NCBI GenBank assembly: GCA_964483455.1
Contig: CAZACK010000016.1
Coordinates: forward strand, 1 to 64,000
DNA: 64,000 nucleotides
DNA from: CAYZJD01 sp964483455
Lineage (GTDB): Bacteria; Acidobacteriota; Terriglobia; Bryobacterales; Bryobacteraceae
Reading direction: 5' to 3'
Below are positions 16,045 to 27,285 of the stretch, piece after piece. Position 1 is the first letter of the stretch; each line of letters begins with the position of its first letter. The position numbers were made by a program, and so were the translations under genes. The notes below the pieces were generated by a model. That model worked only from the letters and a program-made list of their open reading frames with translations, was not told where the DNA came from and did no database searches.

Positions 16045-16338
16045 TTACGGCAGCGCCCCGATGATGCTCCGATACTCCGCTTCCGTGAACGCGCGAAGGG
16101 TCTCCGTGCGGATGTTCCCTTTGCTGCCTACGGCCAGAAGCGCTTTTGCGACCGCCGCGTCGTCCGGCGCTTCCAATACACAGACCATGTCGTACTGGCC
16201 CATGGTCATGTAGAAATCCTTGAACTGGACGCCAAGAGCGGCGAAGGCCTGCCGGGCTGCGTCGAGCCGCGCCGGGCTCTCTTTGATCTTTTCCGCGCCT
16301 TGCTGCGTCCACTTGAGCAATCCGATGTAGTGAGCCAT
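16045..16338 (-). CDS. GYD-domain protein
   Basis: This 97-residue single-domain protein (MAHYIGLLKWTQQGAEKIKE; MTMGQYDMVCVLEAPDDAAV) matches the GYD family, named for the central Gly-Tyr-Asp (here GQYD). The fold is a dimeric alpha-beta barrel like ferredoxin-type stress proteins. Its function is unknown. ATG 16338 has GAGGAGG about 10 bases upstream. The gene is convergent with the oxidoreductase at 15011 and separated from uvrA by about 75 bases. Confidence 0.85.
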   Translation of the reverse strand: MAHYIGLLKWTQQGAEKIKESPARLDAARQAFAALGVQFKDFYMTMGQYDMVCVLEAPDDAAVAKALLAVGSKGNIRTETLRAFTEAEYRSIIGALP

Positions 16339-16414
16339 GTTGTTGAGCCTCCTCGGGAGAGATAGGGGACACTGGAACGTATCCCGTTGGGTTCATGATA
16401 CCAGCAGGCTGATG

Positions 16415-19237
<2,823 letters not shown>

Positions 19238-19252
19238 TGGACCTATTGTATA

Positions 19253-19636
19253 AACCGCAGAGCCGCGGAGGACGCGGACAGACACTGTATCGTTCTCCGT
19301 ACACAATCCGGCCAACCCTCGGTTGTCTTCGTGCGCCTTGCAGGGTTGGATACAGAGGCCCAGGCCGAGCTGATCCGCAACGTTTGGCGCGCGTGCGCGG
19401 AGGCCTTAGAACGTGGGGTGGCTGTTTCTGTCGATGAGACCTCCACCCAGCCGCAACCGGAGCGAGCCGGCCCTGCACGGAATCTTATGAAGGCCGATGG
19501 AGTCGTCCGCGATCGCACAATCGAGCTCGGTGGACCCACAGCGGCTGCAACGGTGAAGAGATGGTGCCGTCGGACCGCGACCTCAGCGCTCACCGCCTAA
19601 CCAATCCCTCTCCGCGTCCTCCGCGACTTTGCGGTT
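19253..19636. mobile_element. Short element bounded by 26-bp inverted repeats, holding a DUF5615-like fragment
   Basis: AACCGCAGAGCCGCGGAGGA (19253 onward, 26 bases in all) and the reverse complement at 19611-19636 match at 24 of 26 positions. Between them about 330 bases hold no complete gene. A plus-strand frame from about 19310 reads PSVVFVRLAGLDTEAQAELI, then WRACAEALERGVAVSVDET. This resembles the end of DUF5615 (PIN-like, toxin-associated) proteins, VVLFRL-GL--EAQAE-----L. The unit could be a MITE-like insertion or two copies of a dispersed intergenic repeat that happen to flank debris. Direct target duplications are not obvious. Confidence 0.5.
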
Positions 19637-19642
19637 CACAAC

Positions 19643-20440
19643 CTACAGCACCTCCAGCACCGCCTGCACCCGCGGCGAACCGTATTCCGTCCCGCCGGTC
19701 AGCACACGCAGGTTCGGCAGCACTCCGGCTTCGCCCTTCCCGTGGGTGTGACCGCAAAGAACGGTCAGCTCACGGTCCGGACGCGCGCGCATGATCTCCA
19801 CCAAAACGTCGCCAACCGCCTTGCAGGAGAAGTGCGGTAGCCACTGGTCACTCGAAATGTAGCCATGGTGCCAGCACGATTCGGCAAAGGGCGGAACATG
19901 GGTCAGCAGGATGACGCGCTCGAAGCCCTCGAAGGCCTCCGGAACAATCCTCCAGAAATGCTCGGCAGCCTCGTCGCCGAGTTGATTGAGCTTCGACAGG
20001 CGGTCCGCATCCGGCAGGTCGCGAAGCTCTTGAATCCAGTAGTAATCGTTTAAGGCCGACGGCATCTGGAAGAAATCGCCGAAGCGGCCGTCGGCCCAGG
20101 AGTCGTGTCCGACCAGCGCCGTCGAGTCCGTCAGCTCCACCACTCCCGCCTCCGGCAACCATCGCAGCCATTGCGATTCTCGACATAGCCCGCTCACCGC
20201 CGCCCGGACTCCGGCGATGGAGCCCCGGTAGAAATCGTGATTACCGAGCACGAAGTAGATCCGCTGCCGAAGCTCCTCCGCCATCCACCGGAGGTACTCG
20301 ACCACGCTGTCGGCTTCTCCAATATCGCCGCCCACCAGAACGGCGTTCGTACCGTTCGCCCGAACGGATTCCAGAAACCGGCTCACCCGCCGGCGAGTGA
20401 GGAAATTCAGGTGGATGTCCGTGAGCCACGCGATTGTCAT
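19643..20440 (-). CDS. Metallophosphoesterase
   Basis: The 265-residue protein carries all calcineurin-like motifs in order: DIHLN (Asp-x-His, 8-10), GGDIGE (about 38), GNHDFYRG (about 66), THVPPF (about 185) and GHTHGKGE (about 236). Two metal ions and phosphoester hydrolysis are expected; the substrate is not clear. No signal peptide is present, so it is cytosolic. It is transcribed divergently from mutY, and an AATTG-centred palindrome TACAATTGTA (20468-20477) supplies a -10-like box for each direction. It ends six bases from the inverted repeat at 19611-19636. Confidence 0.9.
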   Translation of the reverse strand: MTIAWLTDIHLNFLTRRRVSRFLESVRANGTNAVLVGGDIGEADSVVEYLRWMAEELRQRIYFVLGNHDFYRGSIAGVRAAVSGLCRESQWLRWLPEAGVVELTDSTALVGHDSWADGRFGDFFQMPSALNDYYWIQELRDLPDADRLSKLNQLGDEAAEHFWRIVPEAFEGFERVILLTHVPPFAESCWHHGYISSDQWLPHFSCKAVGDVLVEIMRARPDRELTVLCGHTHGKGEAGVLPNLRVLTGGTEYGSPRVQAVLEVL

Positions 20441-20480
20441 CGAGCCCCGGCGCCGGCCGGCGTTCCCTACAATTGTATTT

Positions 20481-20508
20481 CTCCGCGCCCTCTGCGCCTC
20501 AGCGGTTT
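20481..20508. repeat. Dispersed repeat copy abutting the mutY start codon
   Basis: CTCCGCGCCCTCTGCGCCTC followed by AGCGGTTT is the same family as the repeats at 19253-19278 and 19611-19636. Its last base is directly followed by ATG 20509, so the repeat occupies the place of a ribosome binding site. Confidence 0.7.
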
Positions 20509-21489
20509 ATGAATATCTCCCGTACCCGCCGCCGGCTTCTCGCATGGTACGCGCGCGCCGCCCGCGATCTGCCCTGGCGGCGCACCCGCGACCCCTATCG
20601 CATCTGGGTCTCCGAGATCATGCTCCAGCAGACGCGCGTCGCCGCCGTGCTCCCGTACTACGAGCGCTTCCTCGAGCGCTTTCCCGATGTCGAAAGCCTC
20701 GCGCGGGCCGGCGAGGACGAGATTCTCGCTGCCTGGAGCGGGCTCGGCTACTACTCGAGGGCCCGCAATCTCCGGAAAGCCGCACGGCGAATTGTCGAGC
20801 TTGGTGGATTCCCGCAGGACTACGAGAGCATCCGCGGCCTGCCCGGCGCCGGCGATTATACCGCCGCCGCCGTCGCGAGCATCGCATTCGATCTCCCGCA
20901 TGCGGTCGTCGATGGCAACGTTCTGCGCGTTCTCAGCCGGCTGATGAACGATGCCGGCGACATCTCGGCGCTGCCGGCGCGCCGCCGGATCGGCGAGCAC
21001 GCCAATCGGCTGCTCGATCGAAAGTGCCCCGGCCAATTTAACCAGGCGATGATGGAAGTGGGAGCGACCATCTGCCTCCCGCGCGAGCCGAAATGCCTGC
21101 TCTGCCCGCTCGCAGAATGCTGCGAGGCCCGCCGGCTCGGCATTCAGACTCAGCTTCCTGTCAAGCTCCGCCGCGCGGCGCCGGTGCGGATTGACAAAAC
21201 GCTGCTGGTCATCGAGCGCCGGGGCAAGCTGGCGTTCTGGCAGCGGTGCGACGGCGCCCGCCGCGGCTTCTGGGAGCTCCCCGAGGCGGACCAACTGCCG
21301 CGCGCGCGGATCGGCCGGCAGCTCGGTTCGTTTCGCCACTCGATCACCCACCACACCTACAGGGTCGCGGTGGTCGAAGCCTCCGCCTCACAAATCCCAA
21401 GGGAATTCTCCTGGATGCCCCCCAACCACTTGAAGCAGATCCGTCTTAGCACGACGGCGAAGAAGGCCCTCGCCTTTTTCCACCTGTAA
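20509..21489 (+). CDS. mutY: A/G-specific adenine glycosylase
   Basis: MutY removes adenine paired with 8-oxoguanine. The 326-residue protein has Glu36 (SEIMLQQTRV), the helix-hairpin-helix GLPGAGDYTAAAV (110-122), catalytic Asp135 (VVDGNVLRV) and the [4Fe-4S] loop C189-x6-C196-x2-C199-x5-C205. A C-terminal NUDIX-like 8-oxoG recognition domain (RHSITHHTYRV) follows. The ATG at 20509 gives MNISRTRRRLLAWY, the natural start; the frame upstream is open to 20434 but is repeat sequence. There is no Shine-Dalgarno because the repeat at 20481-20508 abuts the start. Confidence 0.95.
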   Translation: MNISRTRRRLLAWYARAARDLPWRRTRDPYRIWVSEIMLQQTRVAAVLPYYERFLERFPDVESLARAGEDEILAAWSGLGYYSRARNLRKAARRIVELGGFPQDYESIRGLPGAGDYTAAAVASIAFDLPHAVVDGNVLRVLSRLMNDAGDISALPARRRIGEHANRLLDRKCPGQFNQAMMEVGATICLPREPKCLLCPLAECCEARRLGIQTQLPVKLRRAAPVRIDKTLLVIERRGKLAFWQRCDGARRGFWELPEADQLPRARIGRQLGSFRHSITHHTYRVAVVEASASQIPREFSWMPPNHLKQIRLSTTAKKALAFFHL

Positions 21490-21566
21490 AACCGTGTTAA
21501 ATGGCGGGAGCCACCCGAGACGCACACGGTGGTTGCCGCATACATTGGTAGAAGAGAACGAATGCC

Positions 21567-22931
21567 ATGATGATTTCCACAACAATTCGCTACGCGGTCG
21601 CCGCTGTCACCCTGGCGGTGATTCCCACGGTGCTCTCCGCTTTCTCTAGCGGCCCCCAGCCCGGCCTGACCGGAGCGCCGGGAGAGGGCAATTGTTCCCA
21701 GTGCCATGGAGGCAGCCTGACTCAGAATTCGGCCAGTCTCGTGCTGGACGCCGGCGGTCAGCTTACCTACACCCCGGGCGGACCAAAGCAGACCTGGACG
21801 CTGAATATCACGGACAACCTGGGAGTGGTTTTCGGATTCGAGCTTTCTGCGCGGCCGGCCGCGGACACGGCCGTCGCCGCCGGCAACCTCGAGCCGGCCG
21901 GCTCGGGCATGCGGGTGATCTGTTCGAATGGCTCCGCCAAGACCGCCAACCAGCCCTGCGCCAATAACGGGCCGCAGTACATCGAGCACACCACGTCCAG
22001 TGGGAACGGCATCTGGATGATGGAGTGGACGCCCCCCTCCACGAATGTCGGCGACATCACGGTCTACGTGGCCGGCAACGCGGCCAATGGGAATGGAAAC
22101 AGTTTCGGCGACCGGATTCACCTGAAGAGCTTCACCATTACTCCGGCTGCTGCCGCACCGGCGCCGTCCATCGGCGCGGGCGGAGTGGTTGACGTCTGGA
22201 GTTTCACGCCGCTGATCTCCGACGGCGGATTCGTTTCCATCTTCGGAACCAACCTCGCGCCCAGCACCCGCAACTGGGACGGCGCGATCGTCAACGGCCA
22301 GCTTCCCACCGCGCTCGACGGCGTGAGCGTGAAGGTCAACAACAAGGACGCGTATGTCGTCTTTATCAGCCCGTTGCAGGTCAACGTGCTGGCGCCGAGC
22401 GACGGCGCCTCCGGCATGGTGCCCGTCACCCTGACGACGGCCAACGGCACAAGCAACACGGTGCTGGTGGAGAAGCGGCCGATCGCGCCGGCCATCTTTG
22501 CATGGCCTGGCGGAACTGCCACGGAAGGTAACAAGTACGTGGGCGCGGCGTTCCCGCCGAATCCCGACGGGATCGGATTCGTCGGCAAACCCGGACTGTT
22601 GGCGCCGGTGAACATCACCACGCGCCCCGCCCGGCCCGATGAGTTCGTGTTGATTTTCGTGACCGGATGCGGGCCGACCAATCCCGCCGTGCCCGACGGC
22701 CGGGTGGTAGGCCAGCCCGTGCCGCGCCTGGCCAGCGAAGTAGAGGTCAAGGTCGGCGACGTCAAGGCAGAGCTGTTCGACAACACCGGCTTCCTGATCT
22801 ACGCCGGCGAGTGCCAGTTCAACGTGAGGATCCCCGCGAACCTGCCGGATGGCGACCACAAGGTGGAGGTGACCATCGCCGGCAACTCCTCGCCGAACGA
22901 CAACACGCTGATCACGGTGCAACGGCAGTAG
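21567..22931 (+). CDS. Exported protein: Reeler-like domain with CxxCH, plus Solibacter-type C-terminal domain
   Basis: The 454-residue protein has an N-terminal signal (AVAAVTLAVIPTVLSAF). GAPGEGNCSQCHGG (about 36-49) contains one haem-c-binding CxxCH. A Reeler/choice-of-anchor-like beta region follows (LTYTPGGPKQTWTLNI), and then from about 215 the long beta-rich C-terminal domain typical of Solibacter (VSIFGTNLAPSTRNW, LQVNVLAPSD, VLIFVTGCGPTNPAVPDG). That domain corresponds to TIGR03437. It is probably extracytoplasmic or surface-bound. Its role is unknown; one haem suggests electron transfer or sensing. It is followed 33 bases on by another protein of the same C-terminal family. Confidence 0.85.
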   Translation: MMISTTIRYAVAAVTLAVIPTVLSAFSSGPQPGLTGAPGEGNCSQCHGGSLTQNSASLVLDAGGQLTYTPGGPKQTWTLNITDNLGVVFGFELSARPAADTAVAAGNLEPAGSGMRVICSNGSAKTANQPCANNGPQYIEHTTSSGNGIWMMEWTPPSTNVGDITVYVAGNAANGNGNSFGDRIHLKSFTITPAAAAPAPSIGAGGVVDVWSFTPLISDGGFVSIFGTNLAPSTRNWDGAIVNGQLPTALDGVSVKVNNKDAYVVFISPLQVNVLAPSDGASGMVPVTLTTANGTSNTVLVEKRPIAPAIFAWPGGTATEGNKYVGAAFPPNPDGIGFVGKPGLLAPVNITTRPARPDEFVLIFVTGCGPTNPAVPDGRVVGQPVPRLASEVEVKVGDVKAELFDNTGFLIYAGECQFNVRIPANLPDGDHKVEVTIAGNSSPNDNTLITVQRQ

Positions 22932-22964
22932 AGAAAACCGGCGGACTCCAACCACTACTCCTCT

Positions 22965-23789
22965 GTGAACCCCATGCCCAGAGGAGTATGCCTTTTCTTG
23001 GCCTTGTGCACCGCGTCCGGCGTGTTTGCACAAACGGACTGCGTGCTCGGCGCGCCGTGCTACTCCGAAGCCGGCGTCGTCAACGCGGCCAGCTACCAGG
23101 CCGGGGCGTTCGCACCGAACACGATCGTCTCCCTGTTCGGCACCGGCCTGTCCTTTGCCACCAGTGGGATCAGACCGGAGGACCTCCTGGGCGGCGTCCT
23201 TCCCATCGAGTTGCCGGGCACCGGCGTGCATGTGCTGCTGAACGGCCTGTTCGCGCACATCTACTACGTCTCGCCGACCCAGGTGAACCTGCTGGTTCCG
23301 TCCAACTTCAGAGCCGGTCGCTGGAGGCTGCAACTCGTGCGGGAAGGCACGGCGGGGCCGGCCGTGTGGGTGGAACTCCTGGAAGCCGCCCCGGGTCTCT
23401 TCCTCCTTGAACCCGGGGTGGCCGTCGCCACCCACGCCGACTTCTCGGCCGTCACTCAGGATGCACCCGCGCGCCCGGGCGAGATCGTCGTTCTCTGGGC
23501 CACTGGTCTCGGTCCCACCGTTCCCCGGGCCGACTACGGGCAGGTGCTCAAAGAAGCCGCGTGGATCGAGCGCATCGCCGATTTTCGGGTGTTGCTGAAC
23601 GGGACTTCGGTTCCGCCGGGGAATGTCCTGTACGCCGGCGTGGCTCCGTACTTTGCCGGGCTGTACCAGATCAACCTGCGGCTGCCGGACACGGTGGCCC
23701 CTGACCCCGAGGTCCGGCTGGCGGTGGGAGACGCAATCAGCCCGGCTGGCGTCCGGCTGTTCGTGCGGCCGGCGGGAAGCCAGCCGTAA
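22965..23789 (+). CDS. Exported protein made of the Solibacter-type C-terminal domain
   Basis: The 274-residue protein (GTG 22965; ATG 22974 is also possible) starts with a signal peptide (GVCLFLALCTASGVFAQ). The rest is almost wholly the beta-rich Solibacter domain: VVNAASYQAGAFAPNTIVSL, IYYVSPTQVNLLVPS, PGEIVVLWATGLGPT and LYQINLRLPD. It is short because it lacks the N-terminal domain of its neighbour at 21567. Both are probably one transcript. The domain is often an appendage to secreted proteins; a stand-alone copy could be an adaptor or surface protein. Confidence 0.85.
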   Translation: MNPMPRGVCLFLALCTASGVFAQTDCVLGAPCYSEAGVVNAASYQAGAFAPNTIVSLFGTGLSFATSGIRPEDLLGGVLPIELPGTGVHVLLNGLFAHIYYVSPTQVNLLVPSNFRAGRWRLQLVREGTAGPAVWVELLEAAPGLFLLEPGVAVATHADFSAVTQDAPARPGEIVVLWATGLGPTVPRADYGQVLKEAAWIERIADFRVLLNGTSVPPGNVLYAGVAPYFAGLYQINLRLPDTVAPDPEVRLAVGDAISPAGVRLFVRPAGSQP

Positions 23790-23854
23790 CGCGCCGCCAA
23801 TTCGGCGCGTTCAATTCTGTATGTGGGATACAATGAGACGAGAGGAGGGCGCCC

Positions 23855-24676
23855 ATGTTTCGCCGTAGCTTCGCCGTACTCCTGTGGGCTGCTTGCGTCG
23901 TTTCCGCGCAATCCGCGACCGAAGAGAAACCCGAGCAAGGCTGGAGGGAAGCGCAGTCCGCCAAGCCCGACGCCGCCCAGTTCCGGATCGAGTCCGGCAC
24001 ACGGATCCCGCTGGCGTTGATCAACAGCGTCAGCACCAAGCATTCCGCCGAGGGCGACCGCGTCTACCTCGAAACGGTTTTTCCCATTCTGGCGAATGGC
24101 CGTGTGGTCATTCCTCCAGGCAGCTACGTCGCCGGCACCATCACCCAAGTGAAGCGGCCGGGAAAAGTGAAGGGCCGAGGGGAGCTGTACCTGCGATTCG
24201 ATTCATTGACTTTGCCCAACGGCGTGACTCGAGATTTCCGCGCCCGCGTGGGTAGCCTGGACGGCCGATCCAGCGAAGAGCTGGATCGGGGCGAAGGCAA
24301 GATCAAGAGCGAAGGCAACAAGAGCGGCGACGCCCGATCGGTCGGGGAAGCCACGGCCGCGGGCGCTTCGGTCGGCGTGATCGCAGGGGCTGCCGCCGGC
24401 CGCGCCGGGATGGGCGCGGGGGTCGGCGCCGCCGCCGGCGCCGCCGCCGGAATGCTCGGCGTGCTACTTTCGCGCGGGCCGGAGGCGGTCCTCGCGCGCG
24501 GCACCACGATCGAGATGGTCCTCGACCGGCCGCTGAGCTTCGAGGAGTCCGAGATCAACTTCAGCGGGGCCATGATGCCCCGGCCGCGCACCGCCGTCGA
24601 AGGCGGCCCGATGCCGAGCACCAAGAGCCAGGGAGTTCCCATGCCCGGACGCATCCCCGGACGCTGGCCGTACTGA
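23855..24676 (+). CDS. Exported protein with glycine-zipper segment
   Basis: The 273-residue protein has a signal peptide (SFAVLLWAACVVSAQS). A beta-rich N-terminal part follows (RIESGTRIPLALINSVSTKH; GRVVIPPGSYVAGTITQVKR) resembling the TrbI/VirB10-like beta barrel seen in many acidobacterial proteins. A Gly/Ala zipper lies near 165-200 (GASVGVIAGAAAGRAGMGAG), and the tail is Pro-rich. Envelope location is likely and the glycine zipper may insert in a membrane. A strong GAGGAGG site and a TACAAT box lie upstream. I cannot assign a function. Confidence 0.75.
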   Translation: MFRRSFAVLLWAACVVSAQSATEEKPEQGWREAQSAKPDAAQFRIESGTRIPLALINSVSTKHSAEGDRVYLETVFPILANGRVVIPPGSYVAGTITQVKRPGKVKGRGELYLRFDSLTLPNGVTRDFRARVGSLDGRSSEELDRGEGKIKSEGNKSGDARSVGEATAAGASVGVIAGAAAGRAGMGAGVGAAAGAAAGMLGVLLSRGPEAVLARGTTIEMVLDRPLSFEESEINFSGAMMPRPRTAVEGGPMPSTKSQGVPMPGRIPGRWPY

Positions 24677-24868
24677 CGCCGCTCACGCGCCAGGCGCGTC
24701 CGACGTCTTCCTACTTCCCCTTGGAGTGGGGGCCCGTGTGCCGCGCAGCCAGCACGCCGGCCGGGTTCTCAATAAACCGCATCCGTGCCTGTTGCCAAAC
24801 GTAAGAACATCTTACACTCGAACAGGAATTCGTGAACGTTTTTTCTTTGTGTAACGCTCAGCGGCCAG

Positions 24869-27217
24869 CTACAGCGCCAGCCTCCGCAGCCGCAGCGAAT
24901 TCCCGATCACCGACACCGAGCTGAACGTCATCGCCGCGCTGGCGACCATCGGACTCAACAGCAGGCCGAAGATCGGATACAGCGCGCCGGCCGCAATCGA
25001 AACCCCGAGGATGTTGTAGAGGAAGGCGAAGAAAAGGTTCTGGCGGATGTTGCGCATCGTCGCGCGGCTCAGCTTGCGCGCCCGCACCACCCCGCGGAGG
25101 TCGCCTTTCACCAGCGTGATGCCGGCGCTCTCCATGGCCACGTCCGTGCCCGTTCCCATGGCGATGCCGGCGTGGGCCTGTGCCAGCGCCGGAGCGTCGT
25201 TGACGCCGTCCCCCGCCATCGCCACCATGCGGCCTTCTTCCTGAAGTTGCCTGACAACTTCACGCTTCTGCGCCGGCAGCACCTCCGCCCGCACCTCGTC
25301 AATCCCCAATTCCCGAGCCACCGCCTCGGCGGTCACCCGGTTGTCGCCAGTCACCATCAGGATCCGGATTCCTTCCGCATGCAGCCAACGAATGGATTCC
25401 TTCGCCGACGGCTTGATCGGATCGGCCACTCCGAACACGCCGGCCGGCCGGCCGTCCAAAGCCAGCAACACCACGGTTTCCCCCCGGGTTCCCAGCGGCT
25501 CCGCCGCTTCAACCAATTTTTGCATATTGATATTTAAATCATTGAAAAGAGGCTGATTGCCAAGAATTACAGCCCGGCCTTCCAGACGTCCGGCGACACC
25601 CTTTCCCGGGGCCGATTGAAACCCCGAAGGTTCCGACAGCGCCAGTCCCCGCTCCCGGGCGGCGGCGAGAAAGGCGCCGGCCAGCGGGTGCTCGCTGGCG
25701 CGCTCCAGGCTGGCCGCCAGCCTCAATATCTCCGATTCGGTGTGTCCCGGCGCAGCCCGGACGGAAGCCAGCCGCGGCTTGCCCTCGGTGAGCGTGCCGG
25801 TCTTGTCCACCACCAGCGTGTCCACTTTGCCGAGCACCTCGAGCGCCTCGGCGTTCCTGATCAGCACGCCGGCGGTGGCGCCCCGGCCGGCGCCGACCAT
25901 CACCGCCATCGGGGTTGCCAGGCCGAGCGCGCACGGGCAGGCGACAATCAACACGGCCACCGCGTTCAGGATGGCGTAGGCCATGCGAGGCTCGGGGCCG
26001 AAGCTACCCCAGAGCAGCAACGTCGCCGCCGCAACCAGCACCACCGACGGGACGAAGTACGCCGAGACGCGGTCCGCAAGCCGCTGGATCGGAGCTCGGC
26101 TGCGCTGCGCCTCGCCGACCATGCGGACGATCTGCGCCAGCATCGTCTCGCTGCCCACGCGCTCGGCCCGCATCAGAAAACTGCCGGTGGCGTTGAGGGC
26201 GCCGCCGGTCACCCTGGCGCCCGGCGTCTTCTCGGCGGGAATCGGCTCGCCGGTGATCATCGACTCGTCGACGGAACTGGCGCCCTCGAGCACAACGCCG
26301 TCGACAGGAATCTTTTCGCCGGGGCGGACGCGCAAGCGGTCGCCGGCCCGGACGCGGTCGAGCGGGACTGTCTCTTCGACGCCGTCTTCGCGCACGAGGT
26401 TCGCCGTCTGGGGAGCGAGGCCGAGCAGGGCTTTGATCGCGCCGGCCGTGCGGGCGCGGGCGCGCAGTTCGAGCACCTGGCCGAGCAGCACCAGCGTGGT
26501 GATCACGGCGGCCGCTTCGAAGTACACCGCCGGCGCGCCGCCGTGCCCGCGAAAGGAGGCGGGGAACGCGCCGGGGAGGAGCGCCGCGGCCACGCTGTAG
26601 ACATACGCCGTGCCGGTGCCGACGGCGATCAGCGTGAACATGTTCAGGCTGCGGTTCACGATCGACGCCCAGCCGCGCTGGAAGAACGGACGGCCGCCCC
26701 AAAGCACCACCGGGGTAGCCAGCGCGAGCTGGATCCAGGTGAGGGCGCGCGGCGCCAAAGCCTCCTGCTTCGGCATGCCAGGGATCATCTCCGACATGGC
26801 GATGACCAGCACAGGCAGGGTCAGCGCGGCGCTCACCCGGAAGCGGCGGGCCATGTCGGCCAGCTCAGGGTTCGGACCCTCCTCCAGCGTGGCCACCTCC
26901 GGCTCCAAAGCCATGCCGCACTTCGGGCAGGAGTCCGGCCCAGGCCGGCGCACCTCAGGGTGCATCGGGCAGACGTACCAGGCATCCTTGCGGCCTTCGG
27001 CCGGTTTTCGCGTGGCCAGATAGCGCTCAGGATCGCCCACGAATTTCTCGCGGCAATGGTCGCGGCAGAAGTAATACATCGTTCCGTTGTGCTCGTGTCT
27101 GGCCGGAGCGGTCGCCGGATCCACGTCCATACCGCAAACGGGATCTTTGACCGCGGGCCGCGGTCTAACGGGCGTCCCGCCGAGCTGCACGAAACTGCCT
27201 GATGGTTTGGGGGTCAC
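24869..27217 (-). CDS. Copper-type P1B ATPase with YHS and heavy-metal-binding domains
   Basis: The 782-residue inner-membrane pump starts with a YHS domain (DPVCGMDVDP..YYFCRDHCREKF, about 20-65). A second metal-binding motif follows (YVCPMHPEVRRPGPDSCPKC, about 81-100). Eight membrane helices and the actuator motif TGEPIPAEK come next, then the transport-site CPC (VACPCALGLATPMAV), the phosphorylated Asp in DKTGTLTEG, SEHPLAGA and GDGVNDAPALAQA. These mark Cu(+)-exporting ATPases (CopA/CtpV-like). No CopZ or CueR-like regulator is next to it. The GTG at 27217 is the assigned start, with AAGGTG immediately before it; GTG nine codons on is possible. Copper specificity is inferred from CPC and the N-terminal domains. 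Confidence 0.92.
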   Translation of the reverse strand: MTPKPSGSFVQLGGTPVRPRPAVKDPVCGMDVDPATAPARHEHNGTMYYFCRDHCREKFVGDPERYLATRKPAEGRKDAWYVCPMHPEVRRPGPDSCPKCGMALEPEVATLEEGPNPELADMARRFRVSAALTLPVLVIAMSEMIPGMPKQEALAPRALTWIQLALATPVVLWGGRPFFQRGWASIVNRSLNMFTLIAVGTGTAYVYSVAAALLPGAFPASFRGHGGAPAVYFEAAAVITTLVLLGQVLELRARARTAGAIKALLGLAPQTANLVREDGVEETVPLDRVRAGDRLRVRPGEKIPVDGVVLEGASSVDESMITGEPIPAEKTPGARVTGGALNATGSFLMRAERVGSETMLAQIVRMVGEAQRSRAPIQRLADRVSAYFVPSVVLVAAATLLLWGSFGPEPRMAYAILNAVAVLIVACPCALGLATPMAVMVGAGRGATAGVLIRNAEALEVLGKVDTLVVDKTGTLTEGKPRLASVRAAPGHTESEILRLAASLERASEHPLAGAFLAAARERGLALSEPSGFQSAPGKGVAGRLEGRAVILGNQPLFNDLNINMQKLVEAAEPLGTRGETVVLLALDGRPAGVFGVADPIKPSAKESIRWLHAEGIRILMVTGDNRVTAEAVARELGIDEVRAEVLPAQKREVVRQLQEEGRMVAMAGDGVNDAPALAQAHAGIAMGTGTDVAMESAGITLVKGDLRGVVRARKLSRATMRNIRQNLFFAFLYNILGVSIAAGALYPIFGLLLSPMVASAAMTFSSVSVIGNSLRLRRLAL

Positions 27218-27285
27218 ACCTTAATGATTCAACATCCGGCGGTGAAGTTTCCGAGTGCGTCCGTGGCATACTACGGGCAGGAAGC

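Noticed and set aside
21357..23435. 692-codon minus-strand frame
   Set aside because: Antisense to mutY and the two Solibacter-domain proteins; no recognisable domain and no ribosome site.
25616..27202. 528-codon plus-strand frame
   Set aside because: Antisense to the copper ATPase, whose motifs are complete on the other strand.
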